Counted from the first letter of the stretch, positions 1 to 9,511 are shown. The stretch is 64,000 nucleotides of DNA from Caminibacter pacificus (GCF_003752135.1 NZ_RJVK01000003.1:168064-232063), one strand, 5' to 3'. A program made the numbers and translations. Notes: generated from the sequence alone by a model not told the origin.

Positions 1-587
1 TTGACGGAAAAATCTACGCCTTGGCTCAAGGACCTATTACGATGGGCGGATTCAATACAAAAGGCGGCAAAAAACAAAAACACTTCACTACAACCGTCAA
101 AGTTATCAAAGGTGCAACCGTCGAAAGAGCCGTAGTATGGGATATTTATCACAAAAAATTCGCCACTCTTTCTTTAAATACGAGCGATTTCAATCTCGCA
201 ATAAACGTGCAAAAAACGATCAATTCATTTTTTAAACAAAACGTAGCGATAGCAATAGACCCAAGAACCGTAAAACTAAAAAAACCAAAAAACCTCTCAA
301 TGCCTGAATTTTTGGCAATGGTTGAAAATCTAAACGTAAAAGTACCTCACGAGCCGGTTATCGTAATTGACGAAAGAACCGGAACGGTAATTGCTGGTAG
401 TGATATAAAGGTGCAGCCGACAGTGATCGTATACGGAAACTTTACGATCAAAATAGACAAAGAGACAAGCGTTTTGGAATTGACATCGAATTTACAACGA
501 GTAAAAGCTACGCCTCAGGATGTAATCGCAATTCTTGAAAACCTTAGGGCTTCAAGAGCGATTAGCGCTAAAATTGTCGTAAATTAA
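1..587 (+). CDS. flgI: Flagellar P-ring protein FlgI (C-terminal part, 5' end outside window)
   Basis: The reading frame is already open at the window edge (first full codon at base 3), so only the last ~194 residues are present. The visible part, with an AQGPITMGGF stretch followed by the C-terminal domain ending in ILENLRASRAISAKIVVN, matches FlgI, which forms the periplasmic P-ring around the flagellar rod. Downstream rod-binding, anti-sigma, chaperone and hook-junction genes on the same strand support this. It is followed 10 nt later by the flgJ-like gene, whose ribosome site (AAGGAG) sits at the flgI stop, so the two are probably co-transcribed. Confidence 0.92.
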   Translation, partial: DGKIYALAQGPITMGGFNTKGGKKQKHFTTTVKVIKGATVERAVVWDIYHKKFATLSLNTSDFNLAINVQKTINSFFKQNVAIAIDPRTVKLKKPKNLSMPEFLAMVENLNVKVPHEPVIVIDERTGTVIAGSDIKVQPTVIVYGNFTIKIDKETSVLELTSNLQRVKATPQDVIAILENLRASRAISAKIVVN

Positions 588-597
588 GGAGCTTAAA

Positions 598-870
598 ATG
601 AAAACACAACTTATAACGAGTCTGCTTCACAAACACTCCGAATCGAAATCGCAAACATTAAAAGAGCTAAAAAAAGTTTGTGATGATTTCGAGAGTGAAA
701 TTTTAAATTTTTTCTTAAAAGAAGCAATGGATAGCAATAACGCTCTTTTCCCCGAATCTCCGGGCGAGAAGATATACAAATCGATGTATCAAGAACAACT
801 ATCAAAAGAACTTAGCGGCAATTTCGGCTATTCTAAGCTTTTATTCGACTATTTGAAAGAAAAAGTTTAG
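598..870 (+). CDS. flgJ: Rod-binding protein, FlgJ N-terminal type
   Basis: A 90-residue protein corresponding to the rod-binding domain of FlgJ only. It shows the family pattern of a CDDFESEILNFFLKEAM helix, a short loop with G/P residues, then a YKSMYQEQLSKEL helix and a GFGYSKLL-like end. The muramidase half found in enterobacterial FlgJ is absent, which is usual in this phylum. Its role is as a scaffold or capping factor for rod assembly in the periplasm. It has no obvious signal peptide and is preceded by AAGGAG. The position between flgI and flgM supports the call. Confidence 0.75.
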   Translation: MKTQLITSLLHKHSESKSQTLKELKKVCDDFESEILNFFLKEAMDSNNALFPESPGEKIYKSMYQEQLSKELSGNFGYSKLLFDYLKEKV

Positions 871-926
871 TAAATGAATAAAAAGACGATGTTATTGGGT
901 AGAAAACTAAAAATAAGAAGGACAAA

Positions 927-1121
927 ATGATTAGAAAAATCTCTATCGGATTTAAAACGTTTGTCTCTACCCAACAAAACGAAACCAAAAAAACACAAAA
1001 AACCCAAGAGGTGCAAAAATTATCCAGGGTGGAGGAGATAAAACAGCAAATCCAAAAAGGCGAATATAAAATCGACCTCAGAAAAACCGCTGAAGCTATG
1101 GCAAAGGCTCTTTTGTTTTAA
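927..1121 (+). CDS. flgM: Anti-sigma-28 factor FlgM
   Basis: This 64-residue protein has the FlgM C-terminal signature RVEEIKQQIQKGEYKIDLRKTA followed by EAMAKALLF. FlgM holds the flagellar sigma factor FliA inactive until the hook is complete and is then exported through the flagellum. The N-terminal half is Lys/Gln/Thr rich and looks disordered, as expected for an export substrate. It has a good AGAAGGA ribosome site and lies between the rod-binding gene and the FlgN-like chaperone gene. Confidence 0.85.
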   Translation: MIRKISIGFKTFVSTQQNETKKTQKTQEVQKLSRVEEIKQQIQKGEYKIDLRKTAEAMAKALLF

Positions 1122-1150
1122 TCTTCCACCCTGACTAAAAGGAAGGGACA

Positions 1151-1564
1151 ATGCTTACTCAAAAACTAAACGACATAATAAACGTGCTAAATCAATTAAT
1201 AGAAATGACAACTCAAGATATAGAAAATATCAAAGCAGCAAATCACGAAAAAGTATTTGCAAACACCGCTAAAAAAGAAGAATTGGCAGTGAAATTCAGC
1301 AATCTAAAAAGCGAAATAGATAATATTTTGGTCTCAAGAAACAAGCCGATAGAAGAGATTTTTTCAAAAGAAGAAGAGATACTTTTTGATGAATTCAGAA
1401 ATAAACTAAGCGAATTTCACACTCTTCACAAAAAATTTTCGAAACTCGCTTTAAGTGTCGCAAATTTCTATAACGCTTTGATGAAAGAAATAAAACAGGA
1501 ATCTCCCAAAATTGACTATAAAGATTCCCAATTACCAAAATCATTTCTTAAATTAAAGGCGTAA
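1151..1564 (+). CDS. flgN: FlgN-like flagellar export chaperone
   Basis: A 137-residue, almost entirely helical, charged protein. Length, predicted coiled-coil character and position directly upstream of flgK (2 nt gap) match FlgN, the cytoplasmic chaperone that delivers the hook-junction proteins FlgK and FlgL to the export gate. Sequence conservation in this family is low, so the call leans on synteny. The ribosome site GGAAGGGA precedes the ATG. Confidence 0.65.
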   Translation: MLTQKLNDIINVLNQLIEMTTQDIENIKAANHEKVFANTAKKEELAVKFSNLKSEIDNILVSRNKPIEEIFSKEEEILFDEFRNKLSEFHTLHKKFSKLALSVANFYNALMKEIKQESPKIDYKDSQLPKSFLKLKA

Positions 1565-1566
1565 AA

Positions 1567-3726
1567 ATGGCAATCTCAACAGCATACTCAACCGCTCTAA
1601 CAGGACTAAAAGCACACCAAACAGCGCTTGATGTGACATCAAACAACATCTCAAACGCCTCAAATCCAGATTACGTAAGAGAAAGAGCGATTTTCACGAC
1701 ATATGACGGAATCAACTCTATTCCCGGCGATATCGGTATAGGAGTCAAGATTCAAAGCGTTATGAGAATTACTGATACTTTTTTATTCAACAGATTCACT
1801 CAAACTTCGGCAAACGTTAAAAACTTAACCACAAAAGAACAATACCTAAATGAAATAGCGACTTATTTTCCGGATGTGGAAGACCAAGGACTAAATAAAG
1901 ACATCAAAGATTTTTTTGACGCATGGCAAACTTTTGCAAGCAACCCCAACGACGGAGCGGTAAAAGTAGACCTTGCGTACAAAACCCAAAAAATGACCGA
2001 CGATATCAAAACTTTAAGAGGAAAATTAAAAGATATCCAAAAAAGCCTAAATGAAGAGGTTAAAACAAGAGTGGACGAAATTAATTCGATTGTAAAAGAG
2101 ATAGCGGATATAAACGCTAAAATTACGGCTCACGAAGCAAACGGCTCTTCTCATGCAAACGAACTTAGAGACAAAAGAGACGCCCTTGAAAAAAGATTAA
2201 AAGAGATTGCCGACGTTAAAATCTACAAATCCGGCGTAACTTCTCAAGACGCTCAAGGCACTACTACCGTCGATTATACCGAAAACTATCAAATAAGTAT
2301 CGGAGGATACGTACTGCTTGATAACTCCACTTCAAACGAATTGGTATTGCAAGATAATTATCAAAACTACAATATCGCACTAAAATCCAATACCGAAATA
2401 AACGACGTAACCGATGCTATTAAAGGCGGAGAGTTAGGCGCGCTTCTTGATGTAAGAGGAAGAGAATTCAACTCCAATACCGACCCAAAAGACGGAGTTA
2501 TTGGAGATATGCTAAGCTCTCTTGACGCTTTTGCACAAGGAATGATAAGAAGCGTAAACTCAATCTATTCATATTCCGCTCAAGAATCCGTAGAAACGGA
2601 TACTATAAACAAACCTATTTCCGTATCTCCGGATATGGCGGACAAACCTCTTCCTTTGATAGAAAAATATTTGGCTCATCCGGTAAGAGACGGAAATATG
2701 ATTTTGCAAGTATATGACAACAGCGGAAATCCGACTCAAGAAGTAAAAGTTTCAATCGATTCACAAAAAAGCATTAACGACATAATAAGCGACATCAACA
2801 CTTCCTTACAAAATGCGGGAGTTACCGATACTCAAGCAAAACTTGTCAACGGACAGATAAAATTCGTAGATTCAAACGGCAATGAAAGCCCGAATGTCCT
2901 CGTAAAAGACGACGGAAGTTTGCTTTTTAGCGCTCTAAACGAAATAGAATATATGCCTCTATCAAAAATAGACGATACAAAACTCCCTATTCCGATGGAT
3001 AACGGAACCTTTGACGTAGTGGTATACGACAGCAACGGAGAAGAAAAAGCAAGAAGAACCATAACCGTAAATATGGACTCTAAAGACCCGAGATATTCGA
3101 CAATCGAAGGTATTATGGCTCAAATAAATACGCCCAATATCGACGACAACCAAAACAACAACCCGAATGATGACGTTGACGATTATTATCAAGCGAAGTT
3201 TTTAAACGGAAAATTCATTCTTGCACCTAAACAAGAAGACACTTTCGTAGGGCTCGATAACGACACGGCGAATTTCGGAGGGAGTTTCGGAGTAAATAAA
3301 TTTTTTGACGGAACCGACAGCTCCAATATCTCTTTAAGACAAGAATTTATCGACGACCCGAGTAAAATTCACGCTTATAAAGCTCCTAACGAGGGTAATA
3401 ACGAAGTGGCAAACGAAATATTACAACTTCAATTCCAAGATATTACATTTTATAAAGGCGATACGAAAATAACAAATACCATTACAGGATTTTACAGAAC
3501 GATGACCTCTTCTTTGGCAAACGAAGCGAAAAATACGACCGACCAAAAAGAAGCTGCCGAAACTCTTTATAAATCGGTCTCTAACGAATACTATTCTCTA
3601 AGCGGCGTCAATATCGACGAAGAGCTTATAAACCTTGAAAAATTCCAAAGAGGCTATCAAGCCAACGCAAGAGTTATAACTACAATCAACAATATGCTCG
3701 ACGCCCTATTTGCGATTAAGCAATAG
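1567..3726 (+). CDS. flgK: Flagellar hook-associated protein 1 FlgK
   Basis: A 719-residue hook-filament junction protein. The N-terminus carries the rod/hook-family segment ALDVTSNNISNASNPDYVRE (residues ~20-40). The C-terminus has the matching helix ELINLEKFQRGYQANARVI near residues 680-700, which pairs with the N-terminal helix in the assembled fibre. A long variable domain with Asn/Asp-rich loops lies between them and makes the protein longer than enterobacterial FlgK. It is the last gene of the visible flagellar run, and its 3' end overlaps the converging gene at 3716 by 11 nt. Confidence 0.93.
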   Translation: MAISTAYSTALTGLKAHQTALDVTSNNISNASNPDYVRERAIFTTYDGINSIPGDIGIGVKIQSVMRITDTFLFNRFTQTSANVKNLTTKEQYLNEIATYFPDVEDQGLNKDIKDFFDAWQTFASNPNDGAVKVDLAYKTQKMTDDIKTLRGKLKDIQKSLNEEVKTRVDEINSIVKEIADINAKITAHEANGSSHANELRDKRDALEKRLKEIADVKIYKSGVTSQDAQGTTTVDYTENYQISIGGYVLLDNSTSNELVLQDNYQNYNIALKSNTEINDVTDAIKGGELGALLDVRGREFNSNTDPKDGVIGDMLSSLDAFAQGMIRSVNSIYSYSAQESVETDTINKPISVSPDMADKPLPLIEKYLAHPVRDGNMILQVYDNSGNPTQEVKVSIDSQKSINDIISDINTSLQNAGVTDTQAKLVNGQIKFVDSNGNESPNVLVKDDGSLLFSALNEIEYMPLSKIDDTKLPIPMDNGTFDVVVYDSNGEEKARRTITVNMDSKDPRYSTIEGIMAQINTPNIDDNQNNNPNDDVDDYYQAKFLNGKFILAPKQEDTFVGLDNDTANFGGSFGVNKFFDGTDSSNISLRQEFIDDPSKIHAYKAPNEGNNEVANEILQLQFQDITFYKGDTKITNTITGFYRTMTSSLANEAKNTTDQKEAAETLYKSVSNEYYSLSGVNIDEELINLEKFQRGYQANARVITTINNMLDALFAIKQ

Positions 3727-4363
3727 GGTCGTCGTAATCGACTTGAATCAAATCTTCAAATAAATCCCACCCGAAATGCAGCATATCGATTTCGGCTATT
3801 TTTTCGAGATATTTACCTCCGTCTTCTCTTACGATATAAACTTCACCTACCATCGTATCTTTCGGATAGAAATTACTTGCTTTTATTTCAAGTTTTTCTT
3901 CACCTTTTAATACCATATCTGGAAGCATCAAATCACAAAAGAAATCATAAATAGGCTCTTGCGGTGCGTCGATATCACAAGCCGTATATCCGATTTTCAA
4001 GTCGTTGATATCAGGATTTTCGTCATATTCGAAATACCCATCACCATTTGCTTGCAATAAAAGAAGTACGTCGCCTTCATTAAAATTTTCACTAATAAGC
4101 TCGTCTACGCTTGTATTTTTATATTCGATATCCTCAAACGTATAAGTTTTATCTTCTATCTCAATCTCCGCCCCGTCAGGTAAAACACCCATAAGTTCCG
4201 TAGGCAAATCAACGGCTTCGGCTTCTCCGCTGTCAATATAACTTGCCACTACTTCTTGAAATCTTTCGATATCTTTGGTTTCGCTCAAATCATAACTTTC
4301 GATATCCACAATCGGAGTCAAATCATACACTTTTATAAGATTTGTTTCCCCTCTAATAACCAT
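3716..4363 (-). CDS. Uncharacterised acidic cytoplasmic protein
   Basis: A 215-residue, strongly acidic protein without signal peptide or membrane segment that I do not recognise. It is rich in Asp/Glu pairs and beta-prone segments (for example GAEIEIEDKTYTFEDIEY). It is transcribed towards flgK and overlaps its 3' end by 11 nt. A TATAAT sequence lies just upstream of its start in the AT-rich gap shared with the divergent TIGR02757 gene. It could be an adaptor or regulatory protein, but nothing in the sequence says so. Confidence 0.75.
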   Translation of the reverse strand: MVIRGETNLIKVYDLTPIVDIESYDLSETKDIERFQEVVASYIDSGEAEAVDLPTELMGVLPDGAEIEIEDKTYTFEDIEYKNTSVDELISENFNEGDVLLLLQANGDGYFEYDENPDINDLKIGYTACDIDAPQEPIYDFFCDLMLPDMVLKGEEKLEIKASNFYPKDTMVGEVYIVREDGGKYLEKIAEIDMLHFGWDLFEDLIQVDYDDPIA

Positions 4364-4378
4364 TACGTCTCCTTTTTT

Positions 4379-4390
4379 ATTATAATTATA
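4379..4390. promoter_or_regulatory. Divergent promoter -10 region (3716 gene / TIGR02757 gene)
   Basis: The 54-bp gap between the two divergent genes contains overlapping TATAAT sequences: one on the plus strand at 4381-4386 and two on the minus strand at 4379-4384 and 4385-4390. They sit 15-30 nt from the respective start codons. No clear -35 boxes are seen, which is normal for this phylum. Confidence 0.4.
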
Positions 4391-4417
4391 TCACATAATC
4401 TTATAAAAAGGGACTCA

Positions 4418-5134
4418 ATGGATATAAAATCAAAACTTGATAAACTTATTGAAGAGAATATTTACGAAGTAAACGAAGAAAAATTGGACCCGATTTTAAT
4501 TGCAAAAAAATATAACGACGAATATATAAGCCTCGTAGCCGCTTTGTTTGCATACGGAAACGTAAAAGCGATACTTAAGTTTTTAAATTCTTTGGATTTG
4601 GAAAATCTAAACTCAAACGGAGCATACTATAGATTTCAAACGAAAAAGGATGTTGAAGAATTTTTATATACTCTTAAAAAAATGAAAGAAAAATACTCTT
4701 TAAACGAAATTTTTTTAAAAGGTTACGAAAAAACGAAAAACCCTATCGACGGAATAAGAGAAATCATCAAAACGATGTACGAAATAAACCCTTATAATTC
4801 GGATGGATATCAATTTTTGATAGGGAAAATTCCCCCTAAAAAAACAAAAGGAGTTAGTCCTTATAAAAGATGGAATATGTTTTTGAGATGGATGGTTAGA
4901 GACGACTCTTTGGATTTAGGGCTTTGGAGAGGAGTTGAAAAAAGCGATTTGATAATTCCGCTTGATACTCACACCCATAAAGTATCGTTAAAATTAGGTC
5001 TGTTAAAAAGAAAAACCTACGATTTACAATCGGCTATGGAGCTTACGGAAAAACTAAAAGAATTCGATCCTAAAGACCCTTTAAAATACGACTTCGCACT
5101 CTATAGAATCGGTCAGATGGATATAAAAATATAA
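4418..5134 (+). CDS. TIGR02757 family protein
   Basis: A 238-residue protein matching the TIGR02757 (DUF2400) family. It has an N-terminal DPILIAKKYND element, the SLVAALFAYGN core, SPYKRWNMFLRWMVR, a DTHTHKVSLKLGL stretch, and a DFALYRIGQM end. The biochemical function is unknown. The open frame extends upstream to 4256, but that portion runs antisense through the divergent gene. The ATG at 4418, preceded by AAAAAGGGA, gives the family's normal length. It stands alone ahead of atpB. Confidence 0.85.
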   Translation: MDIKSKLDKLIEENIYEVNEEKLDPILIAKKYNDEYISLVAALFAYGNVKAILKFLNSLDLENLNSNGAYYRFQTKKDVEEFLYTLKKMKEKYSLNEIFLKGYEKTKNPIDGIREIIKTMYEINPYNSDGYQFLIGKIPPKKTKGVSPYKRWNMFLRWMVRDDSLDLGLWRGVEKSDLIIPLDTHTHKVSLKLGLLKRKTYDLQSAMELTEKLKEFDPKDPLKYDFALYRIGQMDIKI

Positions 5135-5164
5135 CCAAAAGTTACAATTTTTCTTTTTTTCACA

Positions 5165-5201
5165 TTTCACTATTAAATAAAAATTAATAATATGATACAA
5201 T
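5165..5201 (+). promoter_or_regulatory. Putative promoter of atpB
   Basis: The AT-rich 89-bp gap contains TATGATACAAT (5191-5201), an extended -10-like element about 23 nt upstream of the AAAGGA ribosome site of atpB. T-rich sequence upstream is typical of housekeeping promoters in epsilonproteobacteria. No consensus -35 was found. Confidence 0.4.
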
Positions 5202-5223
5202 TTCACTAAAAAAGGATATTTAC

Positions 5224-5904
5224 ATGAATGAATTGTGGCTCTTTTTTGGATTTTTAGGGCATAATCAGTATGTTCAACTTATCGTTCATACCATTATCGC
5301 AGCTTTATTATCTGTAATCGTGGCTAAACTCGCTACAAGAAAACTTCAAATCGTACCAAGCGGTTGCCAAAACGTTATGGAAGCGACTGTCAGCGGTATT
5401 TTATACATCGGAAAAGACGTGGCAAACGAAGAAATCGCAAGAAAATATTTAACACTTGCAGGAAGTTTGGCTATTTTCATTTTTATGGGTAACTTCATCG
5501 GTATTATTCCTGGATTCGAAGCTCCTACGGCAAACGTAAACTTAACTCTATCACTTGCAATTTTAGTATTCCTTTACTATCATTTCGAAGGTATCAGAGC
5601 ACAAGGTTTAGGACATTATATCGCTCACTTCGCAGGTCCTGTTAAATGGCTGGCACCATTAATGTTCCCTGTTGAAATTCTTTCTCACTTCTCAAGAATC
5701 ATTTCACTTGCTTTCAGGTTATTCGGTAACATCAAAGGGGACGACTTATTCTTAGCGGTATTGTTAATGCTTGCACCTTGGGTATTCCCGTTAGCAGGTT
5801 TTGCATTACTTACATTCTCTGCATTCTTACAAGCATTCGTTTTCATGGTACTTACATACGTATACATCTACGGTGCGGTTACGGGACAAGAAGAAGCTCT
5901 TTAA
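5224..5904 (+). CDS. atpB: F1Fo ATP synthase subunit a
   Basis: A 226-residue, multi-spanning membrane protein. It contains the subunit a signature around the essential channel arginine, SLAFRLFGNIKGDDL (residues ~160-175), and the conserved GNFIGIIPGF segment, and ends GAVTGQEEAL. It forms the stator proton half-channels facing the c-ring. No other atp genes are near; a detached atpB is typical of epsilonproteobacteria. The thiE-like gene begins 3 nt after its stop and is probably co-transcribed. Confidence 0.95.
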   Translation: MNELWLFFGFLGHNQYVQLIVHTIIAALLSVIVAKLATRKLQIVPSGCQNVMEATVSGILYIGKDVANEEIARKYLTLAGSLAIFIFMGNFIGIIPGFEAPTANVNLTLSLAILVFLYYHFEGIRAQGLGHYIAHFAGPVKWLAPLMFPVEILSHFSRIISLAFRLFGNIKGDDLFLAVLLMLAPWVFPLAGFALLTFSAFLQAFVFMVLTYVYIYGAVTGQEEAL

Positions 5905-5907
5905 TAA

Positions 5908-6429
5908 ATGGCTTCTTTTCTCTCTTATTTTATAACAGACCCTTCATATTCTCTACAACAAATAAAAGAAGCTATAAAAAAACACAAACCCACTTTCGTA
6001 TGCTATAGAAACAAAGAATATTTTGACAAAAACGAAATTATGGATTTTGCAAATTTCGCAAAAAATTATTCAAAAGTATTTATTAATTTAGATTCTTTAA
6101 AAGATGATTCTCTACTTGAACATTTTGACGGAGTACATATTCCAAGCTCAAGACTTGACGAAATCACCGAATATAAAAACAAAATAATTATAGCTTCAAC
6201 CCACAACCCTTTAGAAGTTCAAAAAGCTCAAAAAGCCGACTACATTACCTTTTCGCCTATATTCAAATCAAAAAACAGATGCGGGCTCGGTACGGAAGTG
6301 CTTAATCATATATGCAATATGCACCCTAAAGTAATAGCTCTCGGCGGAATTATAAGCGATAAGGAAGTAGAAAAGATAAAAAACACAAAAGCGGTGGGAT
6401 TCGGAAGTATCAGGTATTTTTTTACATAA
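5908..6429 (+). CDS. Thiamine phosphate synthase / TenI-like protein
   Basis: A 173-residue TIM-barrel protein of the ThiE/TenI superfamily. The middle holds a HFDGVHIPSSRL strand followed by IIASTHNPLEVQKAQKADYITFSPIFKSK, and the end has KVIALGGIISDKEVEKI then GFGSIRYFF, the phosphate-binding region. It is shorter than classical ThiE (~210 residues), and the N-terminal substrate-binding strands are reduced, so true ThiE activity is not certain; a TenI-like role is possible. It follows atpB by 3 nt and overlaps the converging tyrA by 8 nt. Confidence 0.7.
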   Translation: MASFLSYFITDPSYSLQQIKEAIKKHKPTFVCYRNKEYFDKNEIMDFANFAKNYSKVFINLDSLKDDSLLEHFDGVHIPSSRLDEITEYKNKIIIASTHNPLEVQKAQKADYITFSPIFKSKNRCGLGTEVLNHICNMHPKVIALGGIISDKEVEKIKNTKAVGFGSIRYFFT

Positions 6430-7249
6430 TTTTATGCAATTGATTTCCGGTTTTCATCCACTCTTCAAGTTCTTCCCATTTTTCGTTTTCAATCATATCT
6501 TTTGCTTTTTTCAGCTCACTCTTAAACGCTTCTATCGAATCTAAAAGATTTTTTTTATTTTCTTTGAATATATCTTTCCACATATGAGGATTGCTTTTTG
6601 CCAGACGACTCATATCCCTAAATCCGCCCGCAGCAAGAGTAACGATATGGTCTTTATCTTCTTGTTTTAAAACTGAGTTTGCTATGGAGAAACTCACGAT
6701 ATGAGGCATATGCGAGATAAAAGCGGCATGTCTGTCGTGTTCTTTTGCGTCCATTATTTTTATTTGCATTTTTAAATAATTATAAATATCAAAAGCTCTT
6801 TTTACCTGCTCTTCTCCGCTATCTTCTATATTACAAACAACCATAACTTTATTGTAATACAAATCGGCTATTGCAGCTTGCGGACCGGAATATTCCGTCC
6901 CGGCCATAGGATGAGAAGCTACGAGATTTTTTCTTATGTTTTTAGGACATTCGTTTACGATACTCTCTTTTGTAGAGCCGAAATCAATGATTAAAGAATC
7001 TTTTTTGAGGTTTAGTTTCGAGAGATGATTAAGTGCGTTAATTATACCTCTAATAGGTATTGCAAGTACGATAACGTCGGCTTGTTTTAAATCTTCAAAA
7101 GTTCCTATCTCATCCACAAGCCCTAATTTCAAAGCATCTTCTTGATGTTGGATGTTATGGTCTATGCCTATAATTTTATCGAAATATCCCTTACAGGCAA
7201 GACCGAAACTTCCTCCCATAAGCCCGAGTCCCACTATACCGCAAACCAT
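6422..7249 (-). CDS. tyrA: Prephenate dehydrogenase
   Basis: A 275-residue enzyme of tyrosine biosynthesis (prephenate to 4-hydroxyphenylpyruvate, NAD-dependent). The Rossmann glycine motif GLGLMGGSFGLA is at residues 7-18. The family's SHPMAGTE motif is near residue 110, and HDRHAAFISHMPH (residues ~165-178) carries the active-site histidines. There is no fused chorismate mutase or ACT domain. It is transcribed divergently from bamA, and its 3' end overlaps the thiE-like gene. Confidence 0.92.
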   Translation of the reverse strand: MVCGIVGLGLMGGSFGLACKGYFDKIIGIDHNIQHQEDALKLGLVDEIGTFEDLKQADVIVLAIPIRGIINALNHLSKLNLKKDSLIIDFGSTKESIVNECPKNIRKNLVASHPMAGTEYSGPQAAIADLYYNKVMVVCNIEDSGEEQVKRAFDIYNYLKMQIKIMDAKEHDRHAAFISHMPHIVSFSIANSVLKQEDKDHIVTLAAGGFRDMSRLAKSNPHMWKDIFKENKKNLLDSIEAFKSELKKAKDMIENEKWEELEEWMKTGNQLHKIM

Positions 7250-7269
7250 TTAACCTCTTTTTAATAAAA

Positions 7270-7293
7270 ATTATACCACATTTACGCTATAAT
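7270..7293. promoter_or_regulatory. Divergent tyrA/bamA promoter elements
   Basis: In the 71-bp gap the minus strand carries TGTGGTATAAT (-10 at 7270-7275), which would give tyrA a leader of about 14 nt. The plus strand carries GCTATAATTTT (-10 at 7288-7293), about 30 nt from the bamA start. Both match the TATAAT consensus exactly. Confidence 0.55.
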
Positions 7294-7320
7294 TTTACCC
7301 AAATCACAAGAAGGGATAAT

Positions 7321-9501
7321 ATGAAGAGACTATTAATATTTTTATTGCCTATAATTATTTTCGCACAAACGATTACGAAAGTAGATTACAAAGGTTTAAT
7401 CCACATTTCACCGATAACAGCTTCAACAATCACACAAATCACACCAAACTCTCAATTCGATATAGAAAAAATAGACAAAGCCATAAAAAATCTATACAAA
7501 ACCGGATATTTTGAAGAAATAAAAGCAGATTTTTCAAACGGAGTTTTAACTTTTATATGTAAAGAAAAACCTACAATTGCAAAAATTCATTTAACAAACG
7601 TTTCGGAAGATGTAAAAAAATTATTAAAACAAGAAATGATTTTACCTAAAAAAGGTGAATTATTATCAAAACAAAAACTTGAAAAGCTTAAAGAATTCAT
7701 AAAACAATATTACACAGCAAAAGGATACTACAATACGGTAGTTGCAACAGAAATAGAACATTTAAACCAAAATAGAATCGTATTACATATAATCGTAAAC
7801 AAAGGTAAAGAAGTATACATCAGAAACGTAAACTTTTACGGTACTACAATTCCAAAAAGCGACCTTCTTGACGAAATAGAAAACAGACCTCGTACTTTTT
7901 GGAGTTGGATTCCTTTTACTAACGCAGGAAAATTAAAAGTTTATGATTTACCAAAAGACAGACAAGCTCTTCAAGATTATCTTTTAAATAAAGGTTACAT
8001 GGATTCAAGAGTAAACCTTCCTTTGGCAAAAACAAATCTTGACAGTTATTTTGCGGATATAGATTATCAAATATATCAAGGGAAAAGATATATAGTAAAA
8101 GAGATAAAAATAGATTATCCTAAAAACATAAAAGTAAAACTCCCTGAATTAAAACTCAAAAAAGACAAATACTTCAACGTCTCGGCCCTTAGAAAAGACC
8201 TTCTTGATATTTCACATGCCTTCATGAACGAAGGATATGCCTTTGTAAAAGTTTATCCTCAAATAAAAAAAGAAAAAACAGACGTTTATTTAACATATAA
8301 AGTAATTCCGGGTGAAATTGTTTATATTAACAACGTAATTATTTCAGGAAACAATAAAACTCTTGATAGAGTAGTCAGAAGAAACATTTATTTAGCTCCG
8401 GGAGACAAATACTCATATAAAGACATGAGAGATTCTCAAAACGCTTTAAAAAGAACCGGTTACCTTGAAAATGTAAAAATTAAAATGAAAAAAATATCTC
8501 CGAATAAAGTAAACTTACTTGTAAATGTTAAAGAAGGACTAAGCGGAACTTTAAGAGCCGGAATTAGCTACGGAAGTTATACGAAATTAGGATTTAATTT
8601 AGCATTAAGTGAAAAAAACGTATTCGGTAGCGGGCAAAGTTTATCTATTAATGCAGACGTAAGTGCTGTAAACAGAACATATAAAATCACTCTTTTCAAT
8701 CCAAGAGTTTTAGACAGTAAATATTCTCTTAGTACTTCAATTTACGATACTTCTTTTGAGGGTATTTCGTATACTTCTAAAGAGAGAGGTTTTAGCATAG
8801 GGTTAGGTAAACAATTAAATAGATTCACAAGTGCAAGTATCACTTACGGATACGTAAGAACCAAACTGAGCGATTATAATACTACCGAATATATTATGCC
8901 TAAAAGTACGAAAAGTTATATCACTTTGGCTCTCGGTTATAACGATACGGATGATTATTTCTTCCCGACTACCGGAATAAAAGCGGGAATCAGCTCTGAA
9001 TTCGCAGGTATAGGCGGAGATGAAAAGTTTATAAAAACACTCGCTAATTTTAAATACTTTTATCCTCTAACGGATAAAACATATCAAACGGTAGCGGTAT
9101 TAAAATATAGGGTAAAAGGCGGAGCGATAGCCAAAAACGGATATCTACCTATAAATGAAAAATTTTATTTAGGTGGAACTTCTACCGTTAGAGGTTTTAG
9201 TTGGTATTCAATAGCTCCTAAAGATAGTGAAGGAAACGAAATTGGAGGTAAATACGAATTTATCACTGGAGCCGAAATTTCTACTCCGCTTAGCAGAAAA
9301 AACAGAATGTGGTTGACCGGATTTATCGATTACGGAGCAGTCGGTGAAGATAAATTAAACATCACAAGAAGTTCGTACGGGTTCCAAATAGACTGGATTA
9401 CACCTATGGGACCTTTAAGTTTTATTTGGGCATGGCCTATTAAAAGTGAAAAAGGTGATGATTTACAAAGATTCGAATTTACTATAGGAACTACTTTCTA
9501 A
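7321..9501 (+). CDS. bamA: Outer membrane protein assembly factor BamA
   Basis: A 726-residue Omp85-family protein. A signal peptide (residues 1-16, ending IIFA) is followed by POTRA repeats over residues ~20-400 and a C-terminal 16-strand barrel. The barrel holds the conserved FYLGGTSTVRGF segment (the VRGF/Y lid motif) near residues 618-630, and the protein ends with the C-terminal phenylalanine beta-signal FEFTIGTTF. It inserts beta-barrel proteins into the outer membrane, presumably including the barrel proteins encoded at 47.9-49.2 kb. The permease gene starts 10 nt downstream. Confidence 0.94.
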   Translation: MKRLLIFLLPIIIFAQTITKVDYKGLIHISPITASTITQITPNSQFDIEKIDKAIKNLYKTGYFEEIKADFSNGVLTFICKEKPTIAKIHLTNVSEDVKKLLKQEMILPKKGELLSKQKLEKLKEFIKQYYTAKGYYNTVVATEIEHLNQNRIVLHIIVNKGKEVYIRNVNFYGTTIPKSDLLDEIENRPRTFWSWIPFTNAGKLKVYDLPKDRQALQDYLLNKGYMDSRVNLPLAKTNLDSYFADIDYQIYQGKRYIVKEIKIDYPKNIKVKLPELKLKKDKYFNVSALRKDLLDISHAFMNEGYAFVKVYPQIKKEKTDVYLTYKVIPGEIVYINNVIISGNNKTLDRVVRRNIYLAPGDKYSYKDMRDSQNALKRTGYLENVKIKMKKISPNKVNLLVNVKEGLSGTLRAGISYGSYTKLGFNLALSEKNVFGSGQSLSINADVSAVNRTYKITLFNPRVLDSKYSLSTSIYDTSFEGISYTSKERGFSIGLGKQLNRFTSASITYGYVRTKLSDYNTTEYIMPKSTKSYITLALGYNDTDDYFFPTTGIKAGISSEFAGIGGDEKFIKTLANFKYFYPLTDKTYQTVAVLKYRVKGGAIAKNGYLPINEKFYLGGTSTVRGFSWYSIAPKDSEGNEIGGKYEFITGAEISTPLSRKNRMWLTGFIDYGAVGEDKLNITRSSYGFQIDWITPMGPLSFIWAWPIKSEKGDDLQRFEFTIGTTF

Positions 9502-9511
9502 GGATTTAAAA

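Noticed and set aside
870..926. Possible sigma-28 promoter (TAAA...CGAT) before flgM
   Set aside because: Spacing and the CCGATAA element do not match the consensus well enough.
874..930. 18-codon ORF between flgJ and flgM ending in ATGA with flgM
   Set aside because: No ribosome site and too short to judge; more likely chance, although the overlap is neat.
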